Assembly (NCBI RefSeq): GCF_022095675.1
Contig: NZ_JAHYSG010000076.1
Span: 1-61,218 of the forward strand
Reading direction: 5' to 3'
Source: Dactylosporangium sp. AC04546
GTDB taxonomy: Bacteria; Actinomycetota; Actinomycetes; Mycobacteriales; Micromonosporaceae
DNA length: 61,218 nt
Shown: in pieces, positions 17,079-26,241 of the stretch
Layout of the letters: each line of letters starts with the position of its first letter
Numbering within the stretch: the stretch's first letter is position 1
Notes under the pieces: model-generated
What the model saw: only the letters and a program-made list of their open reading frames with translations
Databases searched by the model: none
What the model was told of the DNA's origin: nothing
Position numbers and translations under genes: made by a program

Positions 17079-18056
17079 TCAGGAGACCAGCACGATCCGC
17101 CAGGTCTGGTTGGCGTTGGGCGACGCGGGATCGGCGTTCCACTGCTGGATCGCGACGCCGTCGGCGGTCCCGCCATCCCGGACGTCGAGCAGGAATCCGC
17201 TCGTCATGTTGCGGATCGAGTAGCGCTCCGCGCCGACCCCCTGGAAGCACCAGGTCTGGTTGGTGTTCTCGTCGTAGTTGGTCCACTGCTGCATCTGCAT
17301 GCCGTTGACGGACGTGCCGTCGGTGTTGTCGAGCGCCTTGCCGGAGCGGACGTTGACCAGATGGAAGCAGCCGGACTGGGCCGCCACGATCCGCCAGTGC
17401 TGCGCGGTGTTGGTGAGGTCGGCGCTCTGCGCCACCCGGGCACCATCGGCACCCGAGCCCAGGCTCACCCCTGCGGACTTCCCGCTGGCGAGGCTGACCA
17501 GGCGGACGGTGACGCCGGCCCGCGGTGCGGTGTACGCGGGCGCGGCCGCGGTGGTGGCCTTGCCCGACGGTTTGGCGGCCGGCGCCGTGACGGTGGTGCG
17601 CGGCGTTTGGGTGTTGCGGCCGGGCGGCGTCGAGTTCCGGACGGGTGGCGGCGTCGTGGCCTGGGTCGGTGCTGAGGCGGCCGCCGAGGCTGCGGGTGTG
17701 CCGCTGGGCTCAGGTACCGGCTCGATCGGCGGGTAGCTAGCCATGGCAACGCCGCCCTGTGCGGGCGGCCCGGAATGGGACGGTGCGGCTTCGGGCCCGG
17801 ATCTGCCCCATCCGACGGTCACCCCGACCGCGGCCACGACAATCAGCGCCCCGACCACGACGAAGACTATCGTGAACAGCCGGCGGGGCTGCAGGCGGCG
17901 CGGGACGATCGCGGGGTCCGCATCGGGCGTGGAAGCGTCCTCCGCGGTGTCGTCGACGCCCCACCCATCGCGCGGCTCGTCCGGGCTCGACCCGTCAGCG
18001 ACGAGCTTCCAGTCCTGTGCCTGATCCCACTCGTCCTCGCTGGACCCTCGGTTCAC
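17079..18056 (-). CDS. Membrane-anchored ricin-type (RICIN) lectin protein
   Basis: 325 aa from a GTG at 18054-18056, with GGAGGAAGG upstream. A cytosolic acidic N-terminus (NRGSSEDEWDQAQDWKLVAD) is followed by one membrane segment near residues 62-82 (FTIVFVVVGALIVVAAVGVT), a Pro/Thr/Ser linker (to about 180) and a C-terminal beta-trefoil lectin domain. The domain shows the repeated ricin signatures SGKALDN, MQMQQW, NQTWCF, LLDVRDGG and AIQQWNADP. It should display a sugar-binding head outside the cell. The lectin domain is closely similar to that of the gene at 28128-29627, so these are paralogues. Confidence 0.85.
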   Translation of the reverse strand: MNRGSSEDEWDQAQDWKLVADGSSPDEPRDGWGVDDTAEDASTPDADPAIVPRRLQPRRLFTIVFVVVGALIVVAAVGVTVGWGRSGPEAAPSHSGPPAQGGVAMASYPPIEPVPEPSGTPAASAAASAPTQATTPPPVRNSTPPGRNTQTPRTTVTAPAAKPSGKATTAAAPAYTAPRAGVTVRLVSLASGKSAGVSLGSGADGARVAQSADLTNTAQHWRIVAAQSGCFHLVNVRSGKALDNTDGTSVNGMQMQQWTNYDENTNQTWCFQGVGAERYSIRNMTSGFLLDVRDGGTADGVAIQQWNADPASPNANQTWRIVLVS

Positions 18057-18169
18057 AATGTGCCTTCCTCCGTTGTGTCTGCTTCTGCCCGGTGGCCTGG
18101 GCGGGCGCTCAGGGCCGGTCCGGGCACGGGCACTACGTACCGGACGCGGGAGCGGTTCACGAAAGGGAT

Positions 18170-18195
18170 TGCCGGGACCGGCACTGGTCCCGGCA
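18170..18195 (-). terminator. Hairpin terminator of the 319-aa lectin gene
   Basis: Perfect 10-bp arms TGCCGGGACC / GGTCCCGGCA with a 6-nt loop, 12 nt after the stop of the minus-strand gene at 18208. A T-containing stretch (AATCCCTTTCG) follows on that strand. Confidence 0.6.
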
Positions 18196-18207
18196 GCCGG
18201 TCGATGA

Positions 18208-19167
18208 TCAGGCCAGGACGAGCCTCCAGGACTGGTTGGGTTGTGGTGCGGCCGGATCCCCGGCCCACTGCTGCACGGCGTCACCCTCACTGGAGCGACC
18301 GTCGCGGACCGCCAGCAGGAGTCCACTCGTCCGGTTCTGGATCGAGTACAGCCCGCCGCTGACCGCGTGGAAGCACCAGGTCTGGTTGATGTTGCCGGGG
18401 GCGAACGTCCACTGCTGCATCTGAGTACCGTTGCCGGTACTGCCGCCCGGATTGTCCATCGCCATTCCGGATTGTGCGTTGGCCAGCTGGTAGCAACCGG
18501 CACCGACGTCCTCGACGCGCCACTGCTGGGCACGACCGCTGCCGCCGGTCTGCACGATCAGGCTGCCGTTGGCGGTGGCGCCGCCCGCCACCGCGATCGT
18601 CAGACCGCTCTGCGCGTTCACCAAGCGGACCGTCAGGCCGGACGCCGGTGCGACTGAGCCGGGTGGTGCCGAGGTGCCCGGCGTGGCGGGTGCAGGCGTT
18701 CCTGGTCGGCTGGTCGGCACGGTTGTACGGGCCGGAGCGCCCGGTGTCGACGGCCGTTCAAGTGGCGTGCCGCTCTGGCCCGGCGCGGGACTGGGCATGA
18801 CGGTCGGTCTGGAGGAGGTAGTGGACCGGTCGGGCGCCGAGCGGTCCGGTACGGGCCCGTTCTGCTCGGGTAGTGGTGCGCCATCCGGGCTCGGGCTCAC
18901 CGTCTGGGCGGACCCTGGCGCCGGCCACTCGACCGGTGCGGCCCACGCAGCGGTCGTCAGCGCCAACGCGAGTACGGCGACAATCGGCAACCGTCGGCGG
19001 GAGGCGCGGCGGGGCGCGCGATGCGAGACGATCGGTGGCCGTTTGGGGAACAGCGCGTCGTCGGTGGACCAGTCGCCGTCGGCGGCCACACTGGTCCGGC
19101 CGGTGGCGCTGGACGACGTTGGGAACCGCATCGCAGCGCTGCAGTCGGTTGGGGTACGTTCTGCCAC
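18208..19167 (-). CDS. Membrane-anchored ricin-type (RICIN) lectin protein
   Basis: 319 aa. A basic region (RAPRRASRRRLP) precedes one hydrophobic segment at about residues 59-76 (IVAVLALALTTAAWAAPVEW) that could be a signal anchor or cleaved signal. A long Pro/Ser/Thr linker runs to about residue 172. The C-terminal beta-trefoil lectin domain has SGLTIAV, AQQWRVEDVG, SGMAMDNPGG, TQMQQW, NQTWCF and VQQWAGDPAAPQPNQSW. A short hydrophilic N-terminal extension suggests the true start could be downstream, but none is better supported. It lies 151 bp upstream of a similar lectin gene, each with its own signals. Confidence 0.8.
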   Translation of the reverse strand: MAERTPTDCSAAMRFPTSSSATGRTSVAADGDWSTDDALFPKRPPIVSHRAPRRASRRRLPIVAVLALALTTAAWAAPVEWPAPGSAQTVSPSPDGAPLPEQNGPVPDRSAPDRSTTSSRPTVMPSPAPGQSGTPLERPSTPGAPARTTVPTSRPGTPAPATPGTSAPPGSVAPASGLTVRLVNAQSGLTIAVAGGATANGSLIVQTGGSGRAQQWRVEDVGAGCYQLANAQSGMAMDNPGGSTGNGTQMQQWTFAPGNINQTWCFHAVSGGLYSIQNRTSGLLLAVRDGRSSEGDAVQQWAGDPAAPQPNQSWRLVLA

Positions 19168-19369
19168 GACACCACAACGTCGTCAGCCCGCCCTGCGTTC
19201 GATGCGCTGCGCGAGATTCCGCGCGGATCAGGGTCGGCCGCGGACAGGGTGCCGGGATCGAGCAACGCCACGAAGTGGCCGGCCGGGAGCACCGTCAATG
19301 CGGTGACTACCATCCACGCTGGACCGTGAATTCTGCGTGGTGCGGCTGTGCGCGGGCGTGCACGACTCA

Positions 19370-19401
19370 CCGATGGCCCGATTGATGGGCGGGGCCATCG
19401 G
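19370..19401 (-). terminator. Hairpin terminator of the DUF1996 gene
   Basis: 10-bp arms CCGATGGCCC / GGGCCATCGG with a 12-nt loop, 19 nt past the stop of the minus-strand gene ending at 19421. The rest of the 19168-19420 gap holds no gene and should contain the promoter of the 319-aa lectin gene. Confidence 0.5.
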
Positions 19402-19420
19402 CGAGTATCCGTACCGGTTC

Positions 19421-20935
19421 TCAGCCGGCGGCGAATGTCGGCTCGGTGCCGCACTTGGCCTTCACGGTGAGGCAGATCTTCACCAGCGGGCCGAGGTTCT
19501 CAGGCTTCCACGCGTTCATGAAGTCGCCGTGCATCGAGGAGGCCATGCCCGAGGAGAGCTGCAGTCCGTCGCCGCCGAGCGACTCGTAGTTGACCATGAA
19601 GGAGAGGTTCGGCACGGCGACCGGGTACTGGCCGGTGCATTTGCCGTTCTGCATCGGTCCCATGTGGGACTTATGGTCCGGTGAGTCGATGTGCTTGCCG
19701 TCCCAGCAGTCCTGGAAGACGAGTTGGAAGATCATGTTGCCGCCGGGGGCGCAGACCGGCCAGTTGCCGTCGGCGCTGCGGCCGACCTCGGCGCTGCCGG
19801 CGCACCAGAACTGGCCGCTGGCGCCCTTGGGGGTGGGGACCTGCCGCTTTGCGTCACCGTGCACGACGACGAGGCCGGGCGGGAAGGGCACCGTCACCGA
19901 CGGGTCGGCCAGACGCGATCCGTAGTACACCCGAAAGCTTTTGATCTTCACTGGCTGGCCGTCGCGCAGCAGTTGAGGTACCCAGTAGGCGCTGTTGTCG
20001 CCAGGAGCATTGCATGTCGTCTTGCGGTTGAACAGATCGGCCGGCGTGGTTGTCGCGTCCACAGTCGGGCCGAAGAACGTGTGCATGTGCGAGGCGCCCG
20101 GCAGACCCGGCAACACGATCGGGTCGTCCTTCGCCTCGTTGGACACGCTGCAGTCGGTGTGGAACTCGGCGACCCGTGTCGTGCCGGCCGGGACCGGCAG
20201 CTGCTTTACGGCGTTGAAGGCAGCCAGCTCCTTTTGCCAGGCTGCCCCGTCGACTGGCACCCAGCCGCCCCGGGGGTTGCCTGTCGGTGCCGAGGCGGAC
20301 GGCGCAGACGACGGAGCGGTGGATGGCGTGGTGGGCGCGGAGTTGCCACCGCCCGGGGCCCCGACTGTCGCTGTGGCTGGTGCGTCCGCCGCACCGCCGC
20401 TGGTACCGAGGGTGAAATAGTTGATGTTGACGAAGTCCGCGTGCTGCCGGCTCTTCATCAGCGCCACAAGCGTCTGCTTGCCTGCCGGCACGATCGCTGC
20501 CCGGGCGTTGACGGTCGTCCACTGCTGCCAGCCACCGGTGCCGGTGACCGGGAACGTGGCCAGCAACGTGCCGGTCGGCGAATCCAGGTGGAGCTCGATC
20601 GAGCCGCCGGCCGGGTTGTGCGCCGCGACGCGGGCCGTGAGGTCGGCCCCGCCGAGGGTGATGTTGTCGTACTGCATCCAGTCACCGTTGGCCAGCCAGC
20701 CGACGTTCTCGCCGCCGCCGGTGTCGATGGTGTGCTCCGTTCTGGCGCCGGACTGAGCTGAGAAGGCCTCCGCCTCGAGCTGGACGGCCGGCCCAGCGGC
20801 CTCGCTGGCACTGGCCGTGGCGAGGTAGAAGCCAGTCCCGCCCAGCGCCAACGCAACGGCGGCGCCGAGCATTGTCTGCGCTCGGCGGCTGATGTGCCAG
20901 GTCGACTTGGCCTCGCGCTGCGAATCGGTACGCAT
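19421..20935 (-). CDS. Secreted CBM-DUF1996 protein
   Basis: 504 aa. A signal segment at about residues 24-45 (MLGAAVALALGGTGFYLATA) leads a family-6-like carbohydrate-binding module (about 50-175: VQLEAEAFSAQSGARTEHTI, ENVGWLANGDWMQYDNITLG, HADFVNINYFTLG). A Ser/Thr/Pro linker follows (to about 222), then DUF1996 (about 230-500) with its characteristic EFHTDCSVSN, HMHTFFG, YWVPQLLRDG and PDHKSHMG stretches. DUF1996 proteins are secreted, mostly from actinomycetes and fungi; their activity is not established. The CBM implies polysaccharide binding. The gene was next to the chitosanase-like gene at 28128-29627 before the transposon inserted between them. Confidence 0.85.
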   Translation of the reverse strand: MRTDSQREAKSTWHISRRAQTMLGAAVALALGGTGFYLATASASEAAGPAVQLEAEAFSAQSGARTEHTIDTGGGENVGWLANGDWMQYDNITLGGADLTARVAAHNPAGGSIELHLDSPTGTLLATFPVTGTGGWQQWTTVNARAAIVPAGKQTLVALMKSRQHADFVNINYFTLGTSGGAADAPATATVGAPGGGNSAPTTPSTAPSSAPSASAPTGNPRGGWVPVDGAAWQKELAAFNAVKQLPVPAGTTRVAEFHTDCSVSNEAKDDPIVLPGLPGASHMHTFFGPTVDATTTPADLFNRKTTCNAPGDNSAYWVPQLLRDGQPVKIKSFRVYYGSRLADPSVTVPFPPGLVVVHGDAKRQVPTPKGASGQFWCAGSAEVGRSADGNWPVCAPGGNMIFQLVFQDCWDGKHIDSPDHKSHMGPMQNGKCTGQYPVAVPNLSFMVNYESLGGDGLQLSSGMASSMHGDFMNAWKPENLGPLVKICLTVKAKCGTEPTFAAG

Positions 20936-21135
20936 TCAGACTCTTCCTTGCCCGCGCTCGGCGAGCTGATGGCTTCGTTGTGCCACCAACTACGGGCAGT
21001 GGAGCGGCTCAGTTCATGATGCAAGGAGATTCCCGGCCCGGATGATGACGTGGCCGAGATCATGAGCACTTCTCAGAGACGCTGTCGGAGATCTCGTTAC
21101 CGATCGACCGGCGTGCCAGGTTTGCGTCCTGGACG
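20936..21135. other. Non-coding stretch between the DUF1996 start and the transposon
   Basis: No gene seen. It should hold the DUF1996 promoter on the minus strand; no convincing promoter hexamers stand out. Confidence 0.4.
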
Positions 21136-21140
21136 GGCCG
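21136..21140. repeat. Target-site duplication, left copy (GGCCG)
   Basis: GGCCG immediately outside the left transposon terminus, repeated exactly at 28108-28112 outside the right terminus. Five base pairs is the duplication length made by Tn7-family transposases. Confidence 0.85.
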
Positions 21141-21290
21141 TGTCCCGTCTCAGGTGATCTGGCGGTTGTCTCGCTGTAGCTGGCGACATTCGGTGCGGTG
21201 TCTCACTGAGTCTGTCGCCGATGGGCGCCGGGTGCGTGCTGGTCTCATTGAAGTTGGCGTGTTGGGCGTGTCGTCTCACTGGATCTGGTT
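21141..21290 (+). repeat. Left transposon end with five phased TnsB-type binding sites
   Basis: Five 18-bp repeats matching GTCTCA-N6-CTGGCG start at 21147, 21168, 21200, 21242 and 21273. Start-to-start distances are 21, 32, 42 and 31 bp, all close to whole helical turns, so the sites lie on one DNA face. The first sits 6 bp inside the terminus. This is the layout of transposase-binding sites at Tn7 ends. Confidence 0.8.
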
Positions 21291-21352
21291 CGCAAACCGG
21301 TAGAGTGCGCGGTTGAAGATCGAGGTCTGGCTATCCCGGCGAGGGAGGCGAC

Positions 21353-22101
21353 GTGGGCTCGGTGGCGCTGGCTCGGCGACGGTCCGGCTCGTCGTTTGAC
21401 CTGATGTACATCGATGAGGCGGGGCGCCGTCAGCGGGAGCCGCTGTCGGCGTGCTGGGACCGGGCGTTTAACGGGTGCCACCGGTCAGGTCGTTCCCGGC
21501 TGTCAGGGATGCGGTGAACTGGCCGGGCTACTGGTGGTCGGTGACGAACCGTCGCCACGTGGGTTACGAGTCCTGGGTCGAGCGTGACGTGGCGATGATG
21601 CTCGATTTCGATCCGACGGTGGCCGCCTTCTCGTCGCAGCCGTTCTGGCTGTACTGGCGGGGAGAGCAGAGCGAGCGTAGGCACGCGCCGGACTTCTTCG
21701 CCCGACTCGCGGATGGCGGCGGTGTCGTGCTCGACGTGCGCCCGGACGAGTTAGTCGACGACAGCGCGGCCGAGGCGTTCGCGGTGACCGCGCGGGCGTG
21801 CGCAGAGGTTGGCTGGGAGTTCCGCCGTACGGGCGGCCCACCGGTGGTGCTGGCGGCGAACGTGCGGTGGCTTGCGGGGTACCGGCATCCTCGCTGCTGC
21901 CGTGACCAGATCGCCGACCGGCTGCTGCAGGTGTTTGGTCAGCCGGCGCCGCTGCTCGCCGGAGCTTGTGACGTGGGCGATCCGCTCGGGGTGCTGCCCG
22001 TGCTGTTTCACCTGTTGTGGCGGGGCGATTTGTGCACCGACCTGACGGCTGCGGTGCTCGGTGCGCGCTCGGTGGTCCGGTCGGCGGAGGTGGTCGACTG
22101 A
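21353..22101 (+). pseudogene. tnsA: TnsA-like transposon endonuclease, frameshifted
   Basis: TnsA makes the 5' end cuts that let Tn7-like elements move by cut-and-paste. The start is GTG at 21353 with GAGGGAGG upstream, giving MGSVALARRRSGSSFDLMYI and reading to AFNG. The rest, PPVRSFPAVRDAVNWPGYWW onward, is in another frame from about 21476. Adding one G to the GGG at 21473-21475 would join them. The downstream part holds the family core: ESWVERDVAMMLDF, a second acidic site HAPDFF, and VVLDVRPDE, where the usual Lys is Arg. The stop overlaps the tnsB ATG. A sequencing error, a real lesion or recoding could explain the break; no canonical slippery heptamer is evident. Confidence 0.8.
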
Positions 22102-24224
22102 TGTCACGGGCGAGGATGCTGCGCGTTGGGGACCGGGTCCGGTTCGATGGGCTGATCCAGACGGTGGTGGGGTTGTCCGGGACGCTGGTTCGGCTGGTTG
22201 ACGAGCGGGGCCGCGGCAGCGTGGTGCACCTGCCGTATCTGCTGGCCGCGGACGGCTTCGAGCAACTGGGCGAGCGGGTCGAGGTGCCGCTGCTGCCGGC
22301 CGGGTCGCTGCACGGGGTGCCACCCGAGGTGATCGAGGAGGCGCAGTGGTGGGAACGCCACATCATCGAGGTCATCACGGGCCGGCCACCGGACGCGCAG
22401 CCGAGCGTGTTGCCGCGGCTGGGCTACGACCCGACAACGCGGTCGCTGGTGCAGCGGGAGCAGGCCAAGGCTACCGAGCTGGCCGCGCAGGGCCACGCGG
22501 TGAGTATCCGCACCCTGCAACGCAAGCGGCAACGGTATGAAGCCCAGGGATTGGCTGGGCTGATCGATTGGCGGGTCGACCGGCACCGCTCCCTGCACGG
22601 GCGGGCCGACAGCCGCGTGGTCGAGGCGTTGCAGCAGGCGATCGTCGAGGCCACCGACCGCTCGACGCGCACGGTGGCGTATCTGCAGTGGCGGGTGGAG
22701 CAGATCCTGACCGCGCAGCACGGCGCCGGTGTGGTGGCGATGCCGTCGCGGGCGACGTTCTACCGGCTGTTCGAGAAGGTCAAGGCCGGCCGGCACACCA
22801 TCGGGTCGGCGCGCACCCGCCGATCGCTGGCCAACCGGCCGGCCGGCCCGTTCGGGGCGGTGGCCGCGTTGCGGCCGGGCGAGCTGATGCAGATGGACTC
22901 CACCCCGCTGGACGTGCTGGTGCTGCTGCCGGGCGGCGTGCCCGGCCGGGTCGAGCTGACCGGCATGGTGGACTTGGCCACCCGGTCGATCACGGCGGCG
23001 GTGCTGCGCCCGACGACCAAGTCGGTCGACGCGTCGCTGCTGCTGGCCCGCACGGTCACCCCGGAACCGATGCGGCCCGGCTGGGCGCAGGCCCTGGCCA
23101 TGTCCCGGTCGGTGTTGCCGCACCGGCGGCTGCTGGAGCTGGATCAGCGGCTGGAACACGCCGCCGCCCGGCCGGTGATCGTGCCGGAGACGATCGTGTG
23201 CGACCGGGGCAACGTGTTCATCTCGCACAACTTCCGCGCCGCTTGCGCCAGCCTGGGCATCAACTTTCAGCCGGCCCACCCGCACACGCCGACCGACAAG
23301 CCGCACATCGAGCGGACCCTGGAATCGGTGAGCACGCTGTTCTGCCAGTTCGTCTCCGGCTACCTCGGCCGCAGCGCCGAGCACCGTGGCCGGCGGGTGG
23401 AAGACGAACCGTTGTGGTCGCTGCTGGAACTGCAGGAACTGCTCGACGAGTGGATCCTGGCGGTCTGGCAACACCGAGCCCATGACGGACTCCGCGACCC
23501 GGTCACCCCTGGAAGGTCCTACACCCCGAACGAGCGCTACGCCACGTTGGTCGAGGCGGCCGGCTACGTCCCGGTGGCGTTGTCGGCGCAGGACTACATC
23601 GAGCTGCTGCCGGCCCGGTGGCAGGCCATCAACTCCTACGGCATAAAGATCAACCACAGGGTCTACGACAGCGCCGAGCTCAACCCGTGGCGGCGCCAAT
23701 CCTCCGGCGTAGTGGCGAAGAAGAACCTGTGGGAGGTCCACCACGACCCCTACGACGTCAGCCAGATCTGGGTCCGTAACCACCACCAGGGCGGCTAGAT
23801 CACCGCCACCTGGAAACACCTGGGCAGCGTGCCCGCCCCGTTCGGTGAATTGGCCTGGGACCACGCCCGCCACCACCTGGCCACACAAGGCCGCCAGGCC
23901 ACCGAAACCGAGATCGCACAAGCCGTCGCGGCGCTCCTGCAACGCGCCCACAACGGCCCGGCCCAGCAGATCGAGCCCACCGGCAACCGGCCCGCCAAGC
24001 CGTCCAGACGCGAGCAGCGGGTCGCGGCCCGCACCAAGGCCACCACAGCACCGGCGTGGCCGCGACCCGACCCACCGGCAACCGCACCACCGGATCGACA
24101 CGACGTGAAGACCGTCGAAGACACCGACACCGACACCGACACCGACAGCGACGCCGCTCCGCTGGCCGAGGTGGTGCCGTTGCGGGTGTTCGACGCGCGA
24201 GAGGAGGCCAGCCGATGGTGGTGA
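22101..24224 (+). pseudogene. tnsB: TnsB-like DDE transposase with in-frame amber stop
   Basis: The ATG at 22101 overlaps the tnsA stop. The Mu/TnsB catalytic core has Asp266 (LMQMDSTPLDV), Asp368 (TIVCDRGNVF) and Glu404 (KPHIERTLES), preceded by helix-turn-helix DNA-binding regions. The reading frame meets TAG at 23796-23798 after HHQGG, then stays open in the same frame for another 142 codons (ITATWKHLGSVPAPFGELAW...), ending in a stop that overlaps tnsC by 10 bp. The family usually has Trp at such a position, so TGG to TAG is the likely change. The truncated product is 565 aa against 707 aa intended. The lost tail, with a TDTDTDTDSD acidic tract, corresponds to the part of TnsB that contacts TnsC in Tn7. 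Confidence 0.85.
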
Positions 24225-25252
24225 GCGCACCCGAGCTGGGCATCATCGACGACCGCCGGGCACCCACAACCACCCTGGCCGGTTGGCGGCAGTTCGTCCA
24301 AGACGACCCGGTCACCCTGGATCTGCTACCCGCAGCAGACCTGACCGGCCTGGACGCCCACAACCGCGGTGAGTACGACGACGCCCGCATCAAATACCAC
24401 TCCGAACTGATCGTGGTGGAGACCTCCACCGTTCGGGACGTCATCCGCCAAGGCCGGCTGCTGAGCCTGCTCAACCAGCGGGAGGTCTGCGCCCGCCGCG
24501 GCCTGATCGTGTCCGGGGCCGCGGCCACCGGCAAGAGCACCGCGATCAAACAACGCGGCCGCGCCCACGAACTACTGGTCCACAACCGCTACCCGGCCGC
24601 AGACCGGATCCCGGTCGTCTATGTCACCGCCCCGCCCAAGGGCTCACCGAAGAAACTGGCCACCCAGTTCGCGCACTTCCTGGGCATGCCGCCGTTCAAG
24701 TCGCGGGCCAACGAGATGGACATCGCCACCACCGTCTGCGAAGTCCTCACCGAAGCCCGCACCGACCTGGTCATCGTTGACGAGATCCACAACGTCAACC
24801 TGGCCACCAGCGCCGGCGAGGACCTATCCGACCACCTCAAGTACTTCACCGAGCACCTGCCCGCCACCTTCGTGTTCGCCGGCATCAACGTCGAGTCCGG
24901 TGGCCTGTTCACCGGCATCCGCGGGCAGCAGATCGCCGCCCGCTGCGTGATGACCCGCACCGGGAAATTCCCCTACCGCGACGAGTGGCGCTCGATGGTC
25001 GCCACCATGGAACAAGCCCTGCGGCTGCACCGCCACCAGCCCGGATCGCTGGTCGCCCAGGCTAAGTACCTGCACCAGCGCACCGGCGGGCTGATCAGCA
25101 GCCTGTCCCACATCGTCCACGCCGCCGCGATCTCCGCCATCGTCGACGGCCGCGAGCAGATCACCCGGGACCTGCTGGACGCCATCGCTGTCGACCACGC
25201 CACCGAGTCCGCCGCACCCAAACCGGCCCGACCCCGCGAGCCCGCACCGTGA
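24215..25252 (+). CDS. tnsC: TnsC-like transposition AAA+ ATPase
   Basis: 345 aa from the ATG at 24215, with GAGGAGG 8 nt upstream inside the tnsB tail. Walker A is SGAAATGKSTA with Lys near residue 107, and Walker B is DLVIVDEIHNVN near residue 189. TnsC polymerises on DNA with ATP, receives target information from TniQ/TnsD proteins and activates the transposase. The gene is intact. Its last codon overlaps the tniQ start (GTGA). An Arg/Pro tail (KPARPREPAP) ends the protein. Confidence 0.9.
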   Translation: MVVSAPELGIIDDRRAPTTTLAGWRQFVQDDPVTLDLLPAADLTGLDAHNRGEYDDARIKYHSELIVVETSTVRDVIRQGRLLSLLNQREVCARRGLIVSGAAATGKSTAIKQRGRAHELLVHNRYPAADRIPVVYVTAPPKGSPKKLATQFAHFLGMPPFKSRANEMDIATTVCEVLTEARTDLVIVDEIHNVNLATSAGEDLSDHLKYFTEHLPATFVFAGINVESGGLFTGIRGQQIAARCVMTRTGKFPYRDEWRSMVATMEQALRLHRHQPGSLVAQAKYLHQRTGGLISSLSHIVHAAAISAIVDGREQITRDLLDAIAVDHATESAAPKPARPREPAP

Positions 25253-26214
25253 GCGTCGCACCGCTCGACCATCTGTTTCGGCCCGGTCCGCGGCGGGCGC
25301 TGCCACGCACCTGCCGCCCCAGCCAGGACGAAACCACCGGCTCCTACCTGCTGCGACTGGCCGCCGCCAACCGGATCACCGGAGCAGACCTCGTTGACTA
25401 CCTCACCGCTGGGGCATCGCAGTCCATCGCCAACGTCAGTCTCGCCGCCGTGTCGACCGCCAGCGGACAACCACCCGTCGCGCTGGCCTACGCACTACCC
25501 GAACTGCGGACCCAGCACACAGACCTGCCCCGCGTGGCCCTGCCGGGACGCACGCTACCCGCCAAACCCAACACCGTGCGCCCCGCCTGCCGCCGCTGCA
25601 CCGCCACCCGCACCACCGCCGAACGCATCGACATCTGGCGCCGGCACGAACACAACATCTGCCAACGCCACCGGCTCTGGATCGGCCCCGGCGCCGGCCA
25701 CCCCCGCGACCAGGTCGACCTCGCCGCGCATCCCGACGTGGTTCACGCTCAGGTACGGCATCGACGCCTCATCCGACTGCACGGGCACACGATCGTGCAC
25801 ACCGCCTACCGCACTGCCGGCGAGATCTGGGAGATGTTGACTCACCGCGGCTGGGGAGTGCCCTACGCCCTCGCCCGTGACCTCCACCTGCCACATGGGT
25901 TCGGGCACCAGAACTGGCCAGCCGATCCCCGTGACCCGGTGCACCGCGCGGCGGTCTATCCGGAGGTCGTCACCCTCACTGAGTTGCTCGTCTGCACACA
26001 CTGGCGACCGTTCGCGATGTCGGCCTCAGCGGCCGACCGTGACCGGTTCCGCGCCGAGTTCCAGCGCCGCCTTCCACCGGCCTACCACGACTTGGCCAAC
26101 ACCGACCTGCAACTCTTCACCATCGTCCGGCACTCACCGGTCGCTCAGTGGCACGACCCCCAGCCCGAGACCTACCCATCCACACCAGCCCAAGCGCAAG
26201 GAGCCGATCGGTGA
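25249..26214 (+). CDS. tniQ: TniQ-family target-selection protein
   Basis: 321 aa; the GTG start overlaps the tnsC stop by 4 bp. The N-terminal TniQ domain has DETTGSYLLRLAAANRI, and a zinc-binding motif follows (ACRRC ... HNICQRHRLW) at about residues 105-140. TniQ/TnsD proteins bind the target DNA and recruit TnsC. At 321 aa it is shorter than TnsD and lacks a long C-terminal DNA-binding region, so it may be a general TniQ rather than a site-specific TnsD. It appears intact. Confidence 0.88.
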   Translation: MSVAPLDHLFRPGPRRALPRTCRPSQDETTGSYLLRLAAANRITGADLVDYLTAGASQSIANVSLAAVSTASGQPPVALAYALPELRTQHTDLPRVALPGRTLPAKPNTVRPACRRCTATRTTAERIDIWRRHEHNICQRHRLWIGPGAGHPRDQVDLAAHPDVVHAQVRHRRLIRLHGHTIVHTAYRTAGEIWEMLTHRGWGVPYALARDLHLPHGFGHQNWPADPRDPVHRAAVYPEVVTLTELLVCTHWRPFAMSASAADRDRFRAEFQRRLPPAYHDLANTDLQLFTIVRHSPVAQWHDPQPETYPSTPAQAQGADR

Positions 26215-26241
26215 CAGCAACCGCGACCGGAGAACCGCCCG

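Noticed and set aside
21070..21087. A sixth GTCTCA-like repeat (TTCTCAGAGACGCTGTCG)
   Set aside because: It matches 12 of 18 positions but lies outside the element as fixed by the GGCCG duplication, and its 77-bp spacing is out of helical phase with the others.
24118..24152. GACACC tandem repeat as a microsatellite or CRISPR-like array
   Set aside because: It encodes the acidic TDTDTD tract of the TnsB tail; repeats are contiguous with no spacers.
23829..24224. Separate small gene after tnsB
   Set aside because: It is in the same frame as tnsB directly beyond the TAG, has no ribosome site of its own, and reads as the missing tnsB C-terminus.
22104..24230. 708-codon minus-strand frame opposite tnsB
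   Set aside because: Shadow of tnsB; the tnsB strand has the conserved DDE residues and operon overlaps.
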